Positions 1 through 12,494 are shown, counted from the stretch's first letter. The stretch is DNA of 64,000 nt from Coptis chinensis (GCA_015680905.1 CM027380.1:50755001-50819000), one strand, 5' to 3'. The notes: a model not told the origin generated them from the sequence alone. Made by a program: numbers and translations.

Positions 1-265
1 TCAATAGGTGGGTTAGAAGAATCACTGGGATAGTGTGTAAAAAATTCTTCTTCTATCATGGCGTCAATGTTGGAACTTCTGAAGGAAAGAAATTGGTGCA
101 TCTGATTATCAGGAGACGTGTTGTCAAAATAATCTTGAGCTAAGCTCTCAATCATGCTAACCTCTCCATCCGGTCATTATCACGGGAGCTGTTTTTAGTC
201 ATTTTAAAAAAATTACCTCAACGTAAAGATGGCCAAAAGACATGGACATCGAACCACATGGCGAT

Positions 266-688
266 TTATGAAGCGTTGGCGAGCCAAGAAGGGGCGCCTA
301 AAATGATAGGAACAGTCGTTAGCAACTTCGTATCGTCGAGGATAACAAAATCAGCCGGATAGTAGAAATCTTGAACCTTAATAAGTATGTTTTCAATAAC
401 ACCCTTAGGATACTTAATAGACCGATCAGCTAATTGCAACGTCATTTTAGTAGGTTGCATCTCTTGTAGACCTATTTGTTTGTAGAGATAATAAGGGAGT
501 AAGTTAACACTCACCCCCAGATCTAATAGAGCAGTTCTCGTGTGAGTATCCCCTAAGGTGCATTGTACAATAGGACGCCCAGGGTCCTTGTACTTGACAA
601 TTCCATTATGTTCAGATAATGTGGGAAACTGTTCAGTTAAAAAAGCATCTTTAGAAATATTTGTTTTACGCCTAGTAGTGCACAACAC
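266..688 (-). pseudogene. Athila aspartic protease region
   Basis: The translated stretch has the retropepsin-like segment DLGVSVNLLPYYLYKQIGL, followed by QLADRSIKYPKGVIENILIK and a VPIILGAPSWLA flap-like segment. This is the order seen in Athila proteases. The enzyme would cleave the Gag-Pol polyprotein. The next segment (about 1-200) matches the protease-to-RT linker of the sister copy near 35,090. Confidence 0.78.
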
Positions 689-1281
689 TTTTAGAAACTT
701 GGCATGTTGTGGTAATTTTTTAATAGCTTTAAGAAAAGGTAGGTTATCGTTAGATTTTTGAAAACTTCCCTAATCTCATCGAAATTCGTATCCTTGGTTA
801 ACATGGCTAATCTTTGGGGAAACAGTGGTTTCTCTCTATATTTAGCATATGGATCAACATGATGTTTAACCTTGGCCTTTTGTTTCTTAGGTTGTAATTG
901 GTACCTCTACAGGGGTAGGATCTTCAGTTACTACGTCGGTATCTAGTAAAGTATCAGGTGTAGGGATTACTGATGGGGTAACTACAAGCATAGTTATGGC
1001 GTTATCAACCACTCTTCTAGAATGGAGAGTGGTGATGGCATTTAGCTCACTTATGTTTCCATTTTCATTACTAGTATTACTGTTTACCTCAAAGGCTGTG
1101 TTTGGTGTTTTAGGGTTAGGTATCGCTTGACCTGGAAACACACCTTTTGGTTGTACTTTGTCTTGGGTTAACTACTATAAGGAAAGTTGGATGGATTATA
1201 AAATATGTTGTTGGGTTTGTATAAAGGCGTCAAAACAGTCCGGTCGTGGAGGAGAGTTTGTTACAGGTGGTGTGACAGGAA

Positions 1282-2202
1282 CTATCTCACGTTGATTATT
1301 AACAGGTGGGTTGTGATAGTTATGATTAGCCGGAACGATACCTCTATTAGCATTATAATTATTATTGTTATAATTATTATAATTACCTTATCCTTGTCCT
1401 TGTCTCGGTAGAGCTTGATGTAATTGTTTACTTGCCTAACATTTTGATTATTATACGCTGGAGGTGTAACTTGTTGAGTATTTCTCCAATTGAAGTTGGG
1501 ATTTTGTCTCCAAGGTGCGTTAGGTTCGCTATTAATGGAACAAACATTGTCCGGCTGAGCGGATGGATTTTCATAGACTAGAGGACAATAGGAGTCGGGA
1601 TGCGCATGACTAAAATAGAAATCACTGGAAATAGAGTTGACATTCATGACAGGGGTAGGCTTTTGTTGAACAGAAATAGCTTCTACCTTTTTAGTGAGGG
1701 ATTCAATTAGAGTTTTAAGCTCAGGATCAGATTTAACCTCAAACATACTAGTAGCCTTAACTGTTGAAGAATTCACGGAGAGGGGGATATCGTCACTACC
1801 CCCCCCCCCCCTCCAGTTATTATTACGCTTTGTTTGATCTTCTAAAAACCTATAAGCCTCTGAGGCTCCTTTACTGAGGAAACTACCCCTATTCATTATA
1901 TCAAGGACCTCTTTATGGTGTTGTAAAAGTCCCTTGAAAAAGGCACGAACTAACGTGCCTTTCGCAAGGTTATGATGTGGACACTCTATAAGAAGATCAG
2001 TGAAACAATTCCAGGCCTTTGAAAAGGATTCATGAGGATTATGGCGGAAAAAATGAATTTTGGAAAGCATTTTATCTATCTTCAGTGGTGGGTAAAAATG
2101 TTTCATAAACAATTGAACAAGTTTGGCCCAAGAGTCCACAGAATTAGGCGCTTGGACAGTTAACCAAGACACCGCCTTATCGGCTAGGGTAAAAGGAAAC
2201 AC
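1282..2202 (-). pseudogene. gag: Athila gag (capsid/nucleocapsid) region
   Basis: An open stretch of 306 codons with the retrotransposon gag signature: LADKAVSWLT near the start, then VQLFMKHFYPP, then a long helical capsid region with CPHHNLAKGTLVRAFFKGL. It is followed by a low-complexity Asn/Gln-rich stretch, typical of Athila gag. Gag would form the virus-like particle that packages element RNA. It lies directly upstream of the protease region on the same strand. As part of a decayed element it is treated as a fossil. Confidence 0.8.
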
Positions 2203-2439
2203 TCTCAGTTTAATTTGTTCCTCACCTACCGTAGGATGATGGAATGTGGTAAGAACTTATTCAATCCTACGCATATGCTAATAAGGTTTTTCATGGTGTA
2301 ACCCATGAAAAACTGGTAACAAATTAACTAATCAAGATGTTGAACAAATTAACTAATCAAGAGTAATGGAATTAAATTTAACTACGATGGTGAATTAACT
2401 AATCAAGATGTTATAAATCAACTACGGCAATTCAATACT

Positions 2440-3581
2440 AAATTGACAATATGAGGAGGAATTAGGGGAATTTGATTCCACCTTGATTCGACTTAATAAA
2501 CTAGCATATAATTCGTTGTAATTCTAATCTTTACATTTTCAAGTAAAGGTTGAGTATTTCTAATAATCTCTAATTATTCATGGTAATCTCTACCAACTAA
2601 TAACTAGCATGTGAAACAATCTAACTCATTCTCATGGTGAACTAATTACTTTCTAGAGTAGAATAGAACATTACAACTGTATCTATGCTAACAAAAATCA
2701 AGTCATCATCAAGGCTTCCTCAAACCCCTCTAATGGAGATTTAGCCTTGAGTCATTAAACTATCATTTCTGGAATAAGAACAACAAGAACAAGACATTAT
2801 TGAATGAATAAAAATTACTTTATTAATCTAATGAACAATAGTCTAATGATTTAAAATGAATTAAAATTGAATTAAAACTAATTTAGAACTTGAGTTTATG
2901 ACTAACTAATTATGAAATTAAGACAAACTAAAGCTAACCAACTATTGAATTCTCCAAAAAAACTAAGTTTATCAATTATCTAACTAAGTAACTAAGTAAC
3001 TTAAGATCTAAGCCTTAGTCCTCTTTATATAGAAGATGCTAGATCCACAATTTTGTGCATGGGCTTAGGAGCCATGTTTTGGGCCGGAAAATCGAGCCCA
3101 AAACCTCATTACTTCAATCCACAAAGGGGTTTTCAGCTAGAAATGACTTCAACAGCCTTTTCATCCACTTCTACTCCTCTGATTGGGTAAATGTTTGGAC
3201 TATTAGAAAGCTCGTTCTGAGTCGGTCGTTTGGAAGTATGGTAGGTCAAATTCTGAGGTCTGAGTCTAAAGATACGGCCTACGGAAGTTCTGCTAACTTT
3301 TATGCGCTATTTCTGCTCGCGTTGACTTTGACTTTTCAGATTTGACCGGGATTTAAAAAGGCTTTTTCTCCTTGAATCTTGGTATTTAATTATAGAACTT
3401 CTTAGCAACCAACCTTTGCTCCTTTCTAGTGAAAAAGTGACATGTTTCTTCACATATTTGACTCCAATGCCTGAAATACACAAGAACACGATAACAGTAT
3501 TAACCCTTACTTATTAATCACATAATTGGTCAAAAAGTAATATTGTTAAAGGGTTAAAACTATAGTTTTGGGCTCTTATCA
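2440..3581 (-). repeat. 5' LTR of Athila copy 1
   Basis: The right edge reads as the reverse complement of TGATAAGAGCCCAAAACT, the same tip as both LTRs of the element at 30,736-45,372. The segment with the reverse complement of a TATA-like stretch near 3,025 and the family's gag-ward LTR sequence follow in the same order. The gag-side boundary is approximate, because this copy no longer resembles the sister LTR near 2,300-2,440, where short AT-rich direct repeats around 'attaactaatcaagatgtt' are found instead. Confidence 0.7.
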
Positions 3582-5667
3582 TATTTTCCACTAATAGTTG
3601 GTAAATCGGATCATTCCGTCGCTCGACCTATTGATGGTTTATTGGCCACTTACCCAAGAGTCTTTTCACTATTTTCCCGGAGCGATTCCCAGTCAAATAC
3701 CTCCATCTAGCGTAGAAAGCCTCAATGTGGGGCACCATCTCCTTCCGAATGCACTCAAATGTTTAGCTAAACCTACATGCAGAGGAATAACTTGGGGTTT
3801 ATGCTTCAATGAGAGAACCCTACAAAAAAGGAGGGGATAGTCATTGCAAAAAAGATAGACACCTATCCCCTTTCCTTGACCGAGAAAGGGCAAGTCCGGC
3901 CAGGAAAGGACCGCCTCTCCCTCAATTTCATTAGGTTAGGTCGAGGTGCACTGATTGAAGAAATGAGTATATGGAACGAGCGATCTCACGAATCTTAGCT
4001 CAATCTAAGATGGGTGCCAATACTTCCCTAGTTCAAACTCTCGGGAATGGATTAGAACCTTAGGGAGGACTAGCTATAATTTGGAATCAAAACATGTTAT
4101 AACTAGCTCGTCCTAAGGGTACCAGTTGTCAAGTAGGACCTCACGCACAAGAAGGTAGTGATTGGGTAACTAGTAGCCTTTAAGACAAATGTCCTTAAAA
4201 ACTATTTGCTGCATGGCTTAACTTTTTCATGGGTCTAAGGAACCCTGTGATAGAACATCGTAGATTCCTTGTCTACTGGCTTGCTCGTTACATTGTTTCG
4301 TCACAGTTCGAGGATCCATTTTTATTTAAAAGAAAGTATGAACGATGGATTTGGACTTACAAAAGGGTACCCCGATAGCATTAGCAGCCATAGTCACATC
4401 AAACTTGTATTAGAGATGGGTGTCATCACAACGATAGCTAGGGGCGGTAAAGTGGAGTCTTTAACTGTGTACAGCTGATTCGATTTACTTTAGGCCTGGG
4501 CATGTGAACTTCCACTTCTTAGTAAACGTGCTTATTCCTAGGATTGACTGGGTCATTCGGTCACTGCCTCAAATGGGTCCCTCCCTTCGCTTTTCCAGTA
4601 CTATAACTATATAGTAGGATTAAACCTATACTATATATAGTAGGATAAATAGTGGGTTTCCCTTTCTTGAGTGAAGGCAGGCATCTGAAAAGGTCTCTGG
4701 AATTAGGCTTAACCACTCCTGTTGTAACGGATTCGGACGTGGATACGGATGCTCACTCGGTTTCAGACTGATGGACGGACGATTGCCGATAGAATCCAGA
4801 GAATCATGGACAGGCAAAGTTTGGTATGAGGCTCGCAGTAACCTACAGATTGGAATGAGTTGACTACGTGTAGAATCCCCATCTCTGCTTCTACTTCGGC
4901 TTCTCCTAGAAGTCTCCTCTTCTCTGCTTTTTCTAGGTCCTTTCCTCACTGAGGACCATGAGCCAATAAATTTAGATACAAAGCATGATTCTTCCAAGAT
5001 GTGCGAGCCCCCAGCATTCCAACGGGAAAGACTTGAACATAAAAGTAGATTTCCGTTCTTCCTGTTCCCCGGCAGACGTATGCTTTCGATTGAAGCTGGA
5101 TTTAGAAAGGGACAAAGGATCAGCAGCGGTGCATATATTCTATTTTAAGGTATAAATAAGTTGGGTACCTAAGACAGATGCGCCTTGATCTGAAAAATGA
5201 AATTCATTGCATACAACGAAGTAAGGGGGTGCCAACTTACACAATGATACTACGTGTTTGGCTCCCTTCACCTTTTTAAATTATAATAGTAAATCCTAAA
5301 AGTTGCACTTCTTGAAAGCAAAAAGAGATCTTGGATCAAGGGCTATCGACCCGACAGTGCTCCGTTGGTCTATTTAGTGGATCCTCCCCCAAAAAACAAG
5401 ATCATATTAAGCAGCAACTTTGAGGGAGATAGCATTGCGACATGCGATTACCTATGTATGGTGACGGGTGTCATGCCAGAGTCTGTCCGGGTGGGCTCAA
5501 CCTAAAGCAGGAGAAGAGAGTTAGCTTTCTGCTGAGTAAGCCCGAACAGGAGCGGATGCACACTAGATCAGAGCAAGTTTAGCTGGGCCCATGGCACAGA
5601 CACCTACTAGGATGAGGCATAGCGGGAATTGAATCCACATCTCGTTGAGCTGCTCCAGCAAGCACCT
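3582..5667. other. Probable mitochondrial-derived (NUMT-like) DNA, left piece
   Basis: No convincing coding gene. The sequence is more GC-balanced than the AT-rich flanks and has the texture of plant mitochondrial intergenic DNA, but I recognise no complete mitochondrial gene, so this is an inference from style and context. It would be continuous with 13,196 onward if the copia element at 5,668-13,195 were absent. Short open stretches (3,598-3,840 plus; 4,626-4,997 minus) resemble no family I know and are probably chance. Confidence 0.4.
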
Positions 5668-6387
5668 TGTTGGAAATAAGGTTGGATAGACGCCCACCAA
5701 GATAAGGATAAACCACTGAGTATAGGACTCTATCCTATCTGATATTAGATGAGTATAGGACTCTATCCTATCAGATATTAGATGAGTATAGGATTCTATC
5801 CTATCAGATATTAGATGAGTATATGACTCTATCCTCTCTGATATTAGATGAGTATAGGACTCTATCCTATCAGATATTAGATGAGCTATCAGATATTAGA
5901 TGAGTATATGACTCTATCCTATCTGATATTAGATGAGTATAGGACTCTATCCTATCCAATATTGAGGAGGTGGGAACCTCTATAAATAGACCCCCCACCT
6001 CTCACATATTAATCATCCGAACAACAAGAAAAGCTCTCTCTCCTTTAATGGCACCTCCAACATTTTCTAAAGTAGAAGCCCGATGATTTGTGGAGATTCC
6101 ATAGGTGGTATCCTCCCTAGCCATTGTCGGTTCTTGGTTCTTGGTTCAGTGAAAAAAGGTTGCTTCCGTTAAGGGTTGGAACTTGACTCCGGCAAAGTTA
6201 AGAAGAAGAAGATCTTGAGTGTGCCAAGAACATCTTCTCCACAATAGATCAAAGCTTGGAACTTCAAATTGAAAGTTTTGTGACCAAGGTGCGATCTTCT
6301 GTTTCATTGCTACTATTTTATGCACGTGGTATAACGTAATTGTATATATCGTAGGAATCATGCATGAGATATCGATAAAATCCTACA
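5668..6387 (+). repeat. 5' LTR of the copia element
   Basis: 720 bp, TG...CA ends. It holds about seven tandem copies of a 33-bp unit (5,717-5,970), then a TATA box (TATAAATA at 5,981-5,988) inside CCTCTATAAATAGACC, giving a plausible promoter. It is 19 bp longer than the 3' LTR, equal to one extra partial tandem unit. Confidence 0.92.
5717..5970 (+). repeat. 33-bp minisatellite in the 5' LTR (about 7 units plus a partial one)
   Basis: The repeating unit reads GAGTATAGGACTCTATCC followed by TATCAGATATTAGAT. Each unit carries an imperfect inverted repeat (AGGACTCTATCCT) and alternates between GGACTC and TGACTC versions. The array sits directly upstream of the TATA box, where enhancer-like repeats are often found in plant LTRs. 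Confidence 0.9.
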
Positions 6388-6400
6388 TTGGCATCGAGCG
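6388..6400 (+). promoter_or_regulatory. Primer-binding site of the copia element (degenerate)
   Basis: Immediately after the 5' LTR end the sequence is TTGGCATCGAGCGG, which resembles the usual copia initiator-tRNA-Met complement TGGTATCAGAGC with mismatches. Position and partial match support the call. Confidence 0.6.
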
Positions 6401-6827
6401 GTTTTCCATGGTTTGCATGCTTTTGTTTTGCGGTTTTGATCTTGTGATCTACAATTTTTGAAAAACTGCGGTTTTTTCAAAATCTTTTAATTAATTTTTA
6501 AATAATTAGGTTGTTTAAAATTAATTAGAGATTGCTTAATTTTTTTTGCAAAATAAATTATTTATGGGAAATAATTAGTGGAAATTTTTTTTTTCTAGGA
6601 AATTTTTTTTTTTTTTTCTTAGAAATTTTTACATGGAAATTTATTTCTGAGATTATTTCTCTATAAATTTTAGGATTTTTTTTCCACATGTATTTTTCCA
6701 CAATTAAAAATTGACATTAGGATGTTTATTTTTACCATGCAGTAATTATTTGAATCTGGTTTTTTACTATTGCATGCATATAAAATTGTTTGTTTTCTAT
6801 CAACGGTCATATGAAAACTAAGGCACA

Positions 6828-7238
6828 ATGCCTAAGTCACATAGACCCGAAACTTGTAGGAAAACTGAACCAGATCTTGGGAGACGGGCTTCTAAGAAAC
6901 GCATGACTGCTAAGCAATATAGGAGAACTTTCAAGAGTACTGTCTTGAAATCTGATAAGATAGAGACAGAGCCACCATCACTAGAATATACACCAAAGAG
7001 CCCCAGTCCTATTCAGGATAGGAATGAGGCTCGACCACTTAAATCTCTCCTACATCGATTATGGGACGATGCTAAGGAACTAAATCCATATGATGTGTCA
7101 TCAGGGTTTATTTTCCCACCTCACGGGGAAACAGAGGAAGTGGCTAGTAATTTTCAAATGGCTGATAGTGAATGTGAGGATGAGGATGACTCCCGTTCGA
7201 GGACGCTTCTATGTTCATGGTTGACTAGCTCTGTTTAG
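6828..7238 (+). CDS. Unidentified 136-codon reading frame in the copia 5' leader
   Basis: Located between the primer site and gag of the copia element. The predicted protein is highly charged: a basic N-terminal half (RRASKKRMTAKQYRRTFK) and an acidic C-terminal part (SECEDEDDSRSR). I recognise no family. It does not look like gag. It could be an extra leader-encoded ORF of this lineage, transduced host sequence, or chance in a leader of about 1.1 kb. Uncertain that it is expressed. Confidence 0.35.
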   Translation: MPKSHRPETCRKTEPDLGRRASKKRMTAKQYRRTFKSTVLKSDKIETEPPSLEYTPKSPSPIQDRNEARPLKSLLHRLWDDAKELNPYDVSSGFIFPPHGETEEVASNFQMADSECEDEDDSRSRTLLCSWLTSSV

Positions 7239-7492
7239 TTCTACATTGTTTTTTGAAAGATAGGAAACTCTTTTTTGTAGAAACAATTTTATGAAATGGA
7301 AATTTAAGTAGTAAATTTTTTGCATATTCTATGTTATTGATAGTCAAATGCATTGATTTTATTTAATGGCTAGAATCATGCTAGTAGATTATCATGATCA
7401 TCTCATATGTGAAAATGTGGATTACTTAGATTTAATTTAAGAGATGATTCTTATTAAGTAGTATCTTATTTTTGGAATTCAAACTTGATAGA

Positions 7493-8322
7493 ATGGCACC
7501 CGATGGAAAATCCCGTTCTGATGCTACCCGAAAAGGATTTGTTAAACGATAAAATTACGAACTTTGGTCTAGGAAAGTTAGGCTAATTCTGGCAGATAGG
7601 AAGGTCATTGATGTAATAACTGAAACAGTAGCAGAACCTACCGCTGAAGGATTAACACAAGCTGCTTATATTGCTGTACTTAAGAAGTACAATGAGTATA
7701 CAAGCAAAGATAATGTTGCCCGAATTGCCATACTTGGCACCATGAGGAATGACTTGATGATGCGGTATGATGGCCTTGGATCGGCTAAAGAGCTATGTGA
7801 AGCGATAAAAGGCGGACCTTGGGGTACGACTCTTGCCGCAGGTTGAGGAGGCTACAAATGAGCTTTGACAAATTTATCAAGCTGCCCCATACCTCTATGA
7901 CACAACATTGCGGTGATGAGAAACATGGTTCTTTGAGTTGGCCCAAGCGGGACAGTCTGTCAAATGAACAACAAATTCAAGCTGTCATTAGGTCTTTACC
8001 TAAAACTTGGGAACAATTTTGTCTTATCTTGGCGATGACGACAATTATCACAAACTTTGCAGGTGCAAAAAAAATGTGAAACTTGAGGAACAAAGGCTTC
8101 TCAATGAAAAGCACGTTGTTCAAACTGAAGCAAATGTTGTCAACTCCAAAAAGAGGAAGGCTCCTTGGAACAAGAAAACTGGAAAAGGGAAAGACAAGGA
8201 AAAGGCCAAGCCTAACCCACGACAAAAAGAAACCTAGGAAGTCGATAGACATGACTAGTGTTGAATGCTTCCGTTGTCATCGGATGGGACACTATGCTAG
8301 GGCATGTCCTTCTCTGAGGTGA
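7493..8322 (+). pseudogene. gag: copia gag region with zinc knuckle
   Basis: Begins with MAPDGKSRSDATRKG, then NYELWSRKVRLILADRK, the usual start of copia gag. A CCHC zinc knuckle (CFRCHRMGHYARAC) lies near 8,268-8,310. Gag forms the particle and the knuckle binds element RNA. The reading is broken, so this is a fossil. Confidence 0.85.
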
Positions 8323-8379
8323 GTTTTACTTTAAGTAATCTTGTCAATGTGATAAAATCTTGTCATCTTTGTCCCCGAT

Positions 8380-10074
8380 TCATCACAATATTGGATTGTA
8401 GATTCCAGCGATAGACCACATAAGCGGGATAGGTCCCTGTTTGAAGATTTCGGGAAACTTCCACAAGGAACTTCGAGAGAGTCCACATGGGAAACCAAAG
8501 TGTAGCTGATGTTTTAGCCAGCACTTGTAGGTTGGATTTTTGCGAGTGGGAGATCTATCCTTATTGAAGAAGTACTCTTTGTACCCTCAATTAGGAGAAA
8601 TCTTTTATCGGTTTTGAAATTACTTCAAGAATCCTATGTGTTTAATTTTTCCCGAAACTCGCTTGAGATATCTTTAAATAACAGTTTGATAGGTCATGCT
8701 TATTTAATGAATTCTTTTATGACATTACACTTAGCACAAACTGAAGTTTTATGTCTAAAATGGTTGGTTGCCAATTGTGGCATGCTAGACTAGGACATAT
8801 TGGACCTGATAGGATAGACGGCTTAGCAAGGGGAGGTTGTTAGGTAACTTAACCTCTGTTAAAATGGAAACACAATGAAAGTTGTCTTCTTTGGAAAAGC
8901 CATCAAGAAACCTTTTGGGAAAGCCCAAAGGGCAACTTATCCTTTACAACTTATTCACTCAGACATCTGTGGACCAATGAATATAACAGCAAGGCATGGG
9001 GCTTTGTATTTCATTACCTTCACAGATGACTATACACGTTATGGGACCGTGTACTTGATGTCTCACAAATCAGACGCCTTGGACTGTTTTAAAAAGTACA
9101 AGAACCTAGTTGAGAATCAACTTGATAGGACAATAAAGGCCTTAAGAACTGACCGCGGATGTGAATATCTTTCTGATGAGTTTAAGGAACTCTGTGAAAA
9201 TAGGGGTATAGCTAGACAACTAACTATTCCTTATACCCCTCAGCAGAATGGTGTCTCTGAGAGAAGGAATAGAACCTTGCTGGACATGGTTAGATCTATG
9301 ATGGCTCAGGCTAACTTGCCTATCTCATTTTGGGGTGATGCATTGTTAACGGCTGCGCACATACTTAACCTACTTCCTTCAAAAACTGTTGACAAAACAC
9401 CCTATGAACTATGGACTGGTAGACAACCCGTTTTGAACTACCTTAGACCATGGGGGTGTGCTGCCTTTGCCACTTCTCAAAATCGAGAATTTGGAAAGTT
9501 GAGTGCTCCTGGAAAGAAGTGTATCTTTATAAGATACAGTGAGACTTCTAAGGGGTATGTCTTCCTAAGGGAGGATACTCAAGGGCATGTCACAGAAATA
9601 GAAGCACGTAACGTCAGATTCTTAGAGGATCAATACCCAATGAGGGGTGAGGTTGATAAGGATATACAACTTTACGAAGTTGATAACTTTATAACTGCTG
9701 ATGAACAAGGCGAATATGAAACTTTCATCAACCCTGATTCTAGTAACAATGGCATTGGTCAAATGATTGATCAATCCCAACCTCGTAAGAGTGTTAGAGG
9801 CCATATCCCCAAACATCGGTTTGAGATTGAAGGGGAGATAAATATGACCAATGCACTTACAGAAATATCTGATGAACCTAAAACGTTCAAGGAGGCTATT
9901 TCTGGGTCCAATACAAGTAAGTGGATGGAAGCTATGAAGGAAGAATTAGAGTCGATGAAGAAAGTATGGGACTTAGTTGATCTACTTCCAAACAGGAGAT
10001 CTATTGGGAACAAGTGGGTTCTCAAGATCAAGAAAAAAAATCTTGGAAGGGAACATAGACAAATTCAAAGCTAG
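8380..10074 (+). pseudogene. pol: copia protease remnant, integrase and start of reverse transcriptase
   Basis: A protease trace (about 8,390-8,480) is followed by the GAG-pre-integrase segment LWHARLGHIGPDRIDGLA (about 8,780) and the integrase core. The core shows LIHSDICGPM, FTDDYTRYG, ALRTDRGCEYLSDEF and YTPQQNGVSERRNRTLLDM, i.e. the acidic catalytic residues in their normal setting, with the longest open stretch at 8,875-10,074. The C-terminal part (KWMEAMKEELESM, NKWVLKIK) is the beginning of the copia reverse transcriptase. Confidence 0.9.
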
Positions 10075-10144
10075 GCTTGTTGCAAAAGTTACACCCCCAA
10101 AGAAAGAATAGACTATGAGGACACCTTCTCACCATGAGTGAGAT

Positions 10145-10690
10145 TTGCCTCCATCGTCTCCTCTTGTGTCAATGGTTGCCCATTTAGATTTAGAGCTTTA
10201 CCGGATGGATGTCAAAACTGCTTTTCTCAATGGAGAATTACAAGAGGAAATCTATATGGATCAACCCACTGGTTTTTCAATCAAGGGTCAGGAACACAAA
10301 GTGTGTAAACTGAACAGATCCATATATGGTTTAAAACAGGCCTCTAGACAGTGGAATCTGAGATTCCATGAAGCAATGCTTCAAGACAAATTCGAAATGG
10401 TAAATGAGGACCATTGCGTATATGTCAAGACATCTAAAAATGGTTTTGTGATTCTATCTCTATATGTGGATGACATTTAGTTAGTAGGTAACAATAAGGC
10501 ATTGATAAATTCCACTAAGGAGTGGTTGTCATTAAACATCGAAATGAAGGACATGGGTGAAGCTAGTTATGTCTTAGGAGTTAAAATAACTCGTGATCGG
10601 CCCAAACGCTTGTTATCTTTGTCTCAGGAGACATATATCAAGAAGGTTTTGGAAAGATTCAACATGACTATTGTAAGCAAGTAGATCTCC
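10145..10690 (+). pseudogene. pol: copia reverse transcriptase core
   Basis: Typical copia RT motifs: [20 protein letters not shown], then [16 protein letters not shown], then the LYVDDI catalytic motif near 10,462-10,480, then MKDMGEASYVLGVKITRD. It follows the integrase, which defines Ty1/copia order. Fossil. Confidence 0.9.
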
Positions 10691-10879
10691 CAGTAAGTCT
10701 AGGAGAGTCTTTGAGTTCTAAAATGTCTCCCAAGAATCCTCTTGAAACTTCGGGCTATGAAAAATGTACCATACTCAAGCCGATCGGAAGCCTTATGTAT
10801 GCAATGTTGTGTACAAGGCGGACATCTGCTATGCAGTTGGGTTAGTATCAAGGTTCCAAACAAATCCTGGTCGCATTAA

Positions 10880-11440
10880 TCGGAAGGTCACATCAAGAAG
10901 ATAATGAGGTATCTAAAAGGCACCGTGGACTACTCACTTGTCTACCAAGGGAAAGATCTTAAGCTAATTGGGTACTCCGATGCCGACTGGGCTGGAGACC
11001 TTGATGAGAGGAAGTCAACTTCAGGATATACCTACATAATGAATGGAGGTGCTATATCCTGGAGCAGCAAGAAGCAAACTTCCATAGCACTTTCAACTAT
11101 GGAAGCTGAGTATATTACATGTTGCTCTGCCACACAGGAGGCTGTGTGGCTCAGACGATTCATCAAACACTTGTCAGTGTTCTCAAGAGCTGCTGAACCA
11201 GTTCACATCTAGATTGACAGCATGGCTGTTCTTGCATATGCTAAAGATCCAAAGTACCATGGAAGAACCAAGCATATAGAGTTAAAATACCACTACGTAT
11301 GACAAATGATACTGAAGAAGAAAGTGGTTCTAAAACATATATCCACTGATCAGATGGTTGCGGATCCACTGACCAAACCTATTCCAAAGGAACTCTTCCT
11401 TGCACATGTAAAAATGCTTGGGTTAAAGAGGATGTGATTA
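10880..11440 (+). pseudogene. pol: copia RNase H region
   Basis: Contains LIGYSDADWAGDLDERKSTS, ISWSSKKQTSIALSTMEAEY and VADPLTKPIPKE-like sequence near 11,350-11,390, the usual end of copia pol. It would remove the RNA strand after reverse transcription. The coding portion of the element ends near 11,440. Confidence 0.88.
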
Positions 11441-12494
11441 TGTTAAGAACACTTTGATGGTTTAATGAATAAAAGTGCATTCTTTCGGATCGATTGCATT
11501 CTCATTATCTTCGTTTATCATCTCATATGTATGTCAGTAGGGTTGACTGGTTCACTCACATGAACAGTCACTTCCATTTTAAACAGTGGGAGTTTAGCTT
11601 GACAAGTCACTAAACCTTATAGGAAGGGTGGACCTAGTGCCGAGTCATGCCCCTTCTTATAATTGGATAAGAAGAAACAGGCTTCATAGGGAAGATTCTG
11701 TCTAAACCTACAAACGGTTGTTGCCAAGTGGGAGCATAGTATCCTTGGAATTGTCATTAGGGATGACAACACTTGCATGGTATGAGTGGACATACAGATA
11801 TCTATTGTTGAGTAAACAAATTAGATACTCTTGTCATGACATGTTTTCACACAACATGTGTATAGTTGACCACCTGAGAGCAAGAAAAGAAATATCCCTA
11901 AAATTCTTGCTATGTGAGCTCTATTGATATATTTTTTGTTTAAAACATATCGAATGGTACCCTCCTTGAACTTTTGACCTTGTCAAGAAAATAAGAGGAC
12001 TACTCGTAACTTTGGTTTGTTCCCCACAAGCTCTTACTAAAAGGCTGACTGGATGCATACTGGGAAGTTGGTAGAACTCTGACGACAATGACTTGCGTGC
12101 AAAGGGTAAAAGAACTGAAGGTTTATCACACAATCACTGGGATTCTACCTGGCCAGGACAATTGATGATAATTGTGAATCATGTGATACGTTTTTGACTT
12201 TATGGTGTGGACTCATAGGGATGAGTGCTATTTGTCAAAGTGATGAAACAAACAGATCTTGGGGTATACACACACTCTCCGGATATTAGGTTTTCGGATT
12301 CATCTTCTTTAAGATCACTTTCATGGTAGATCACTGTGTCGTGCTTTTCATTGCGACTTGCTACTTCACATATATCATGATGCGTGTGCTAGGGCCACAC
12401 GAACCATTTGCCGTGTGAGACACACAAATGGCTAAGCATTCTATTTAAATGCTTCTCTTAGAAACCTTCTTCGTCGTTGTGGGCGAGTGGGAGA
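11441..12494 (+). other. copia 3' untranslated region and polypurine tract
   Basis: About 1 kb with no convincing coding potential between the end of pol and the 3' LTR. The purine-rich GAGTGGGAGA at 12,485-12,494 abuts the LTR and is the likely plus-strand primer. Another GTGGGAG-type purine run occurs at 11,586-11,592 and again near 11,727. Confidence 0.75.

Larger units (their letters stand above)
1..3581 (-). mobile_element. Athila-type Ty3/gypsy LTR retrotransposon (copy 1), left part cut by window edge
   Basis: A minus-strand Ty3/gypsy fossil. Reading right to left it has an LTR (about 2,440-3,581), a gag region (about 2,300-890) and an aspartic protease region (about 690-260), then runs off the window before reverse transcriptase. 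It is the same family as the element at 30,736-45,372: the LTR tip, gag, the Q/N-rich stretch, the protease and the segment after it match piece for piece. Athila membership rests on gag and protease similarity and on the tRNA-Asp-like primer site of the sister copy. It is broken, with several breaks in the visible part. No target duplication can be judged because the left end is missing. Confidence 0.85.

Noticed and set aside
1205-1411. Plus-strand frame with isoleucine runs
   Set aside because: Antisense shadow of the Asn-rich stretch of Athila gag.
3598-4997. Short open frames as mitochondrial or host genes
   Set aside because: No recognisable domain, no splice or start context, and comparable frames occur on both strands.
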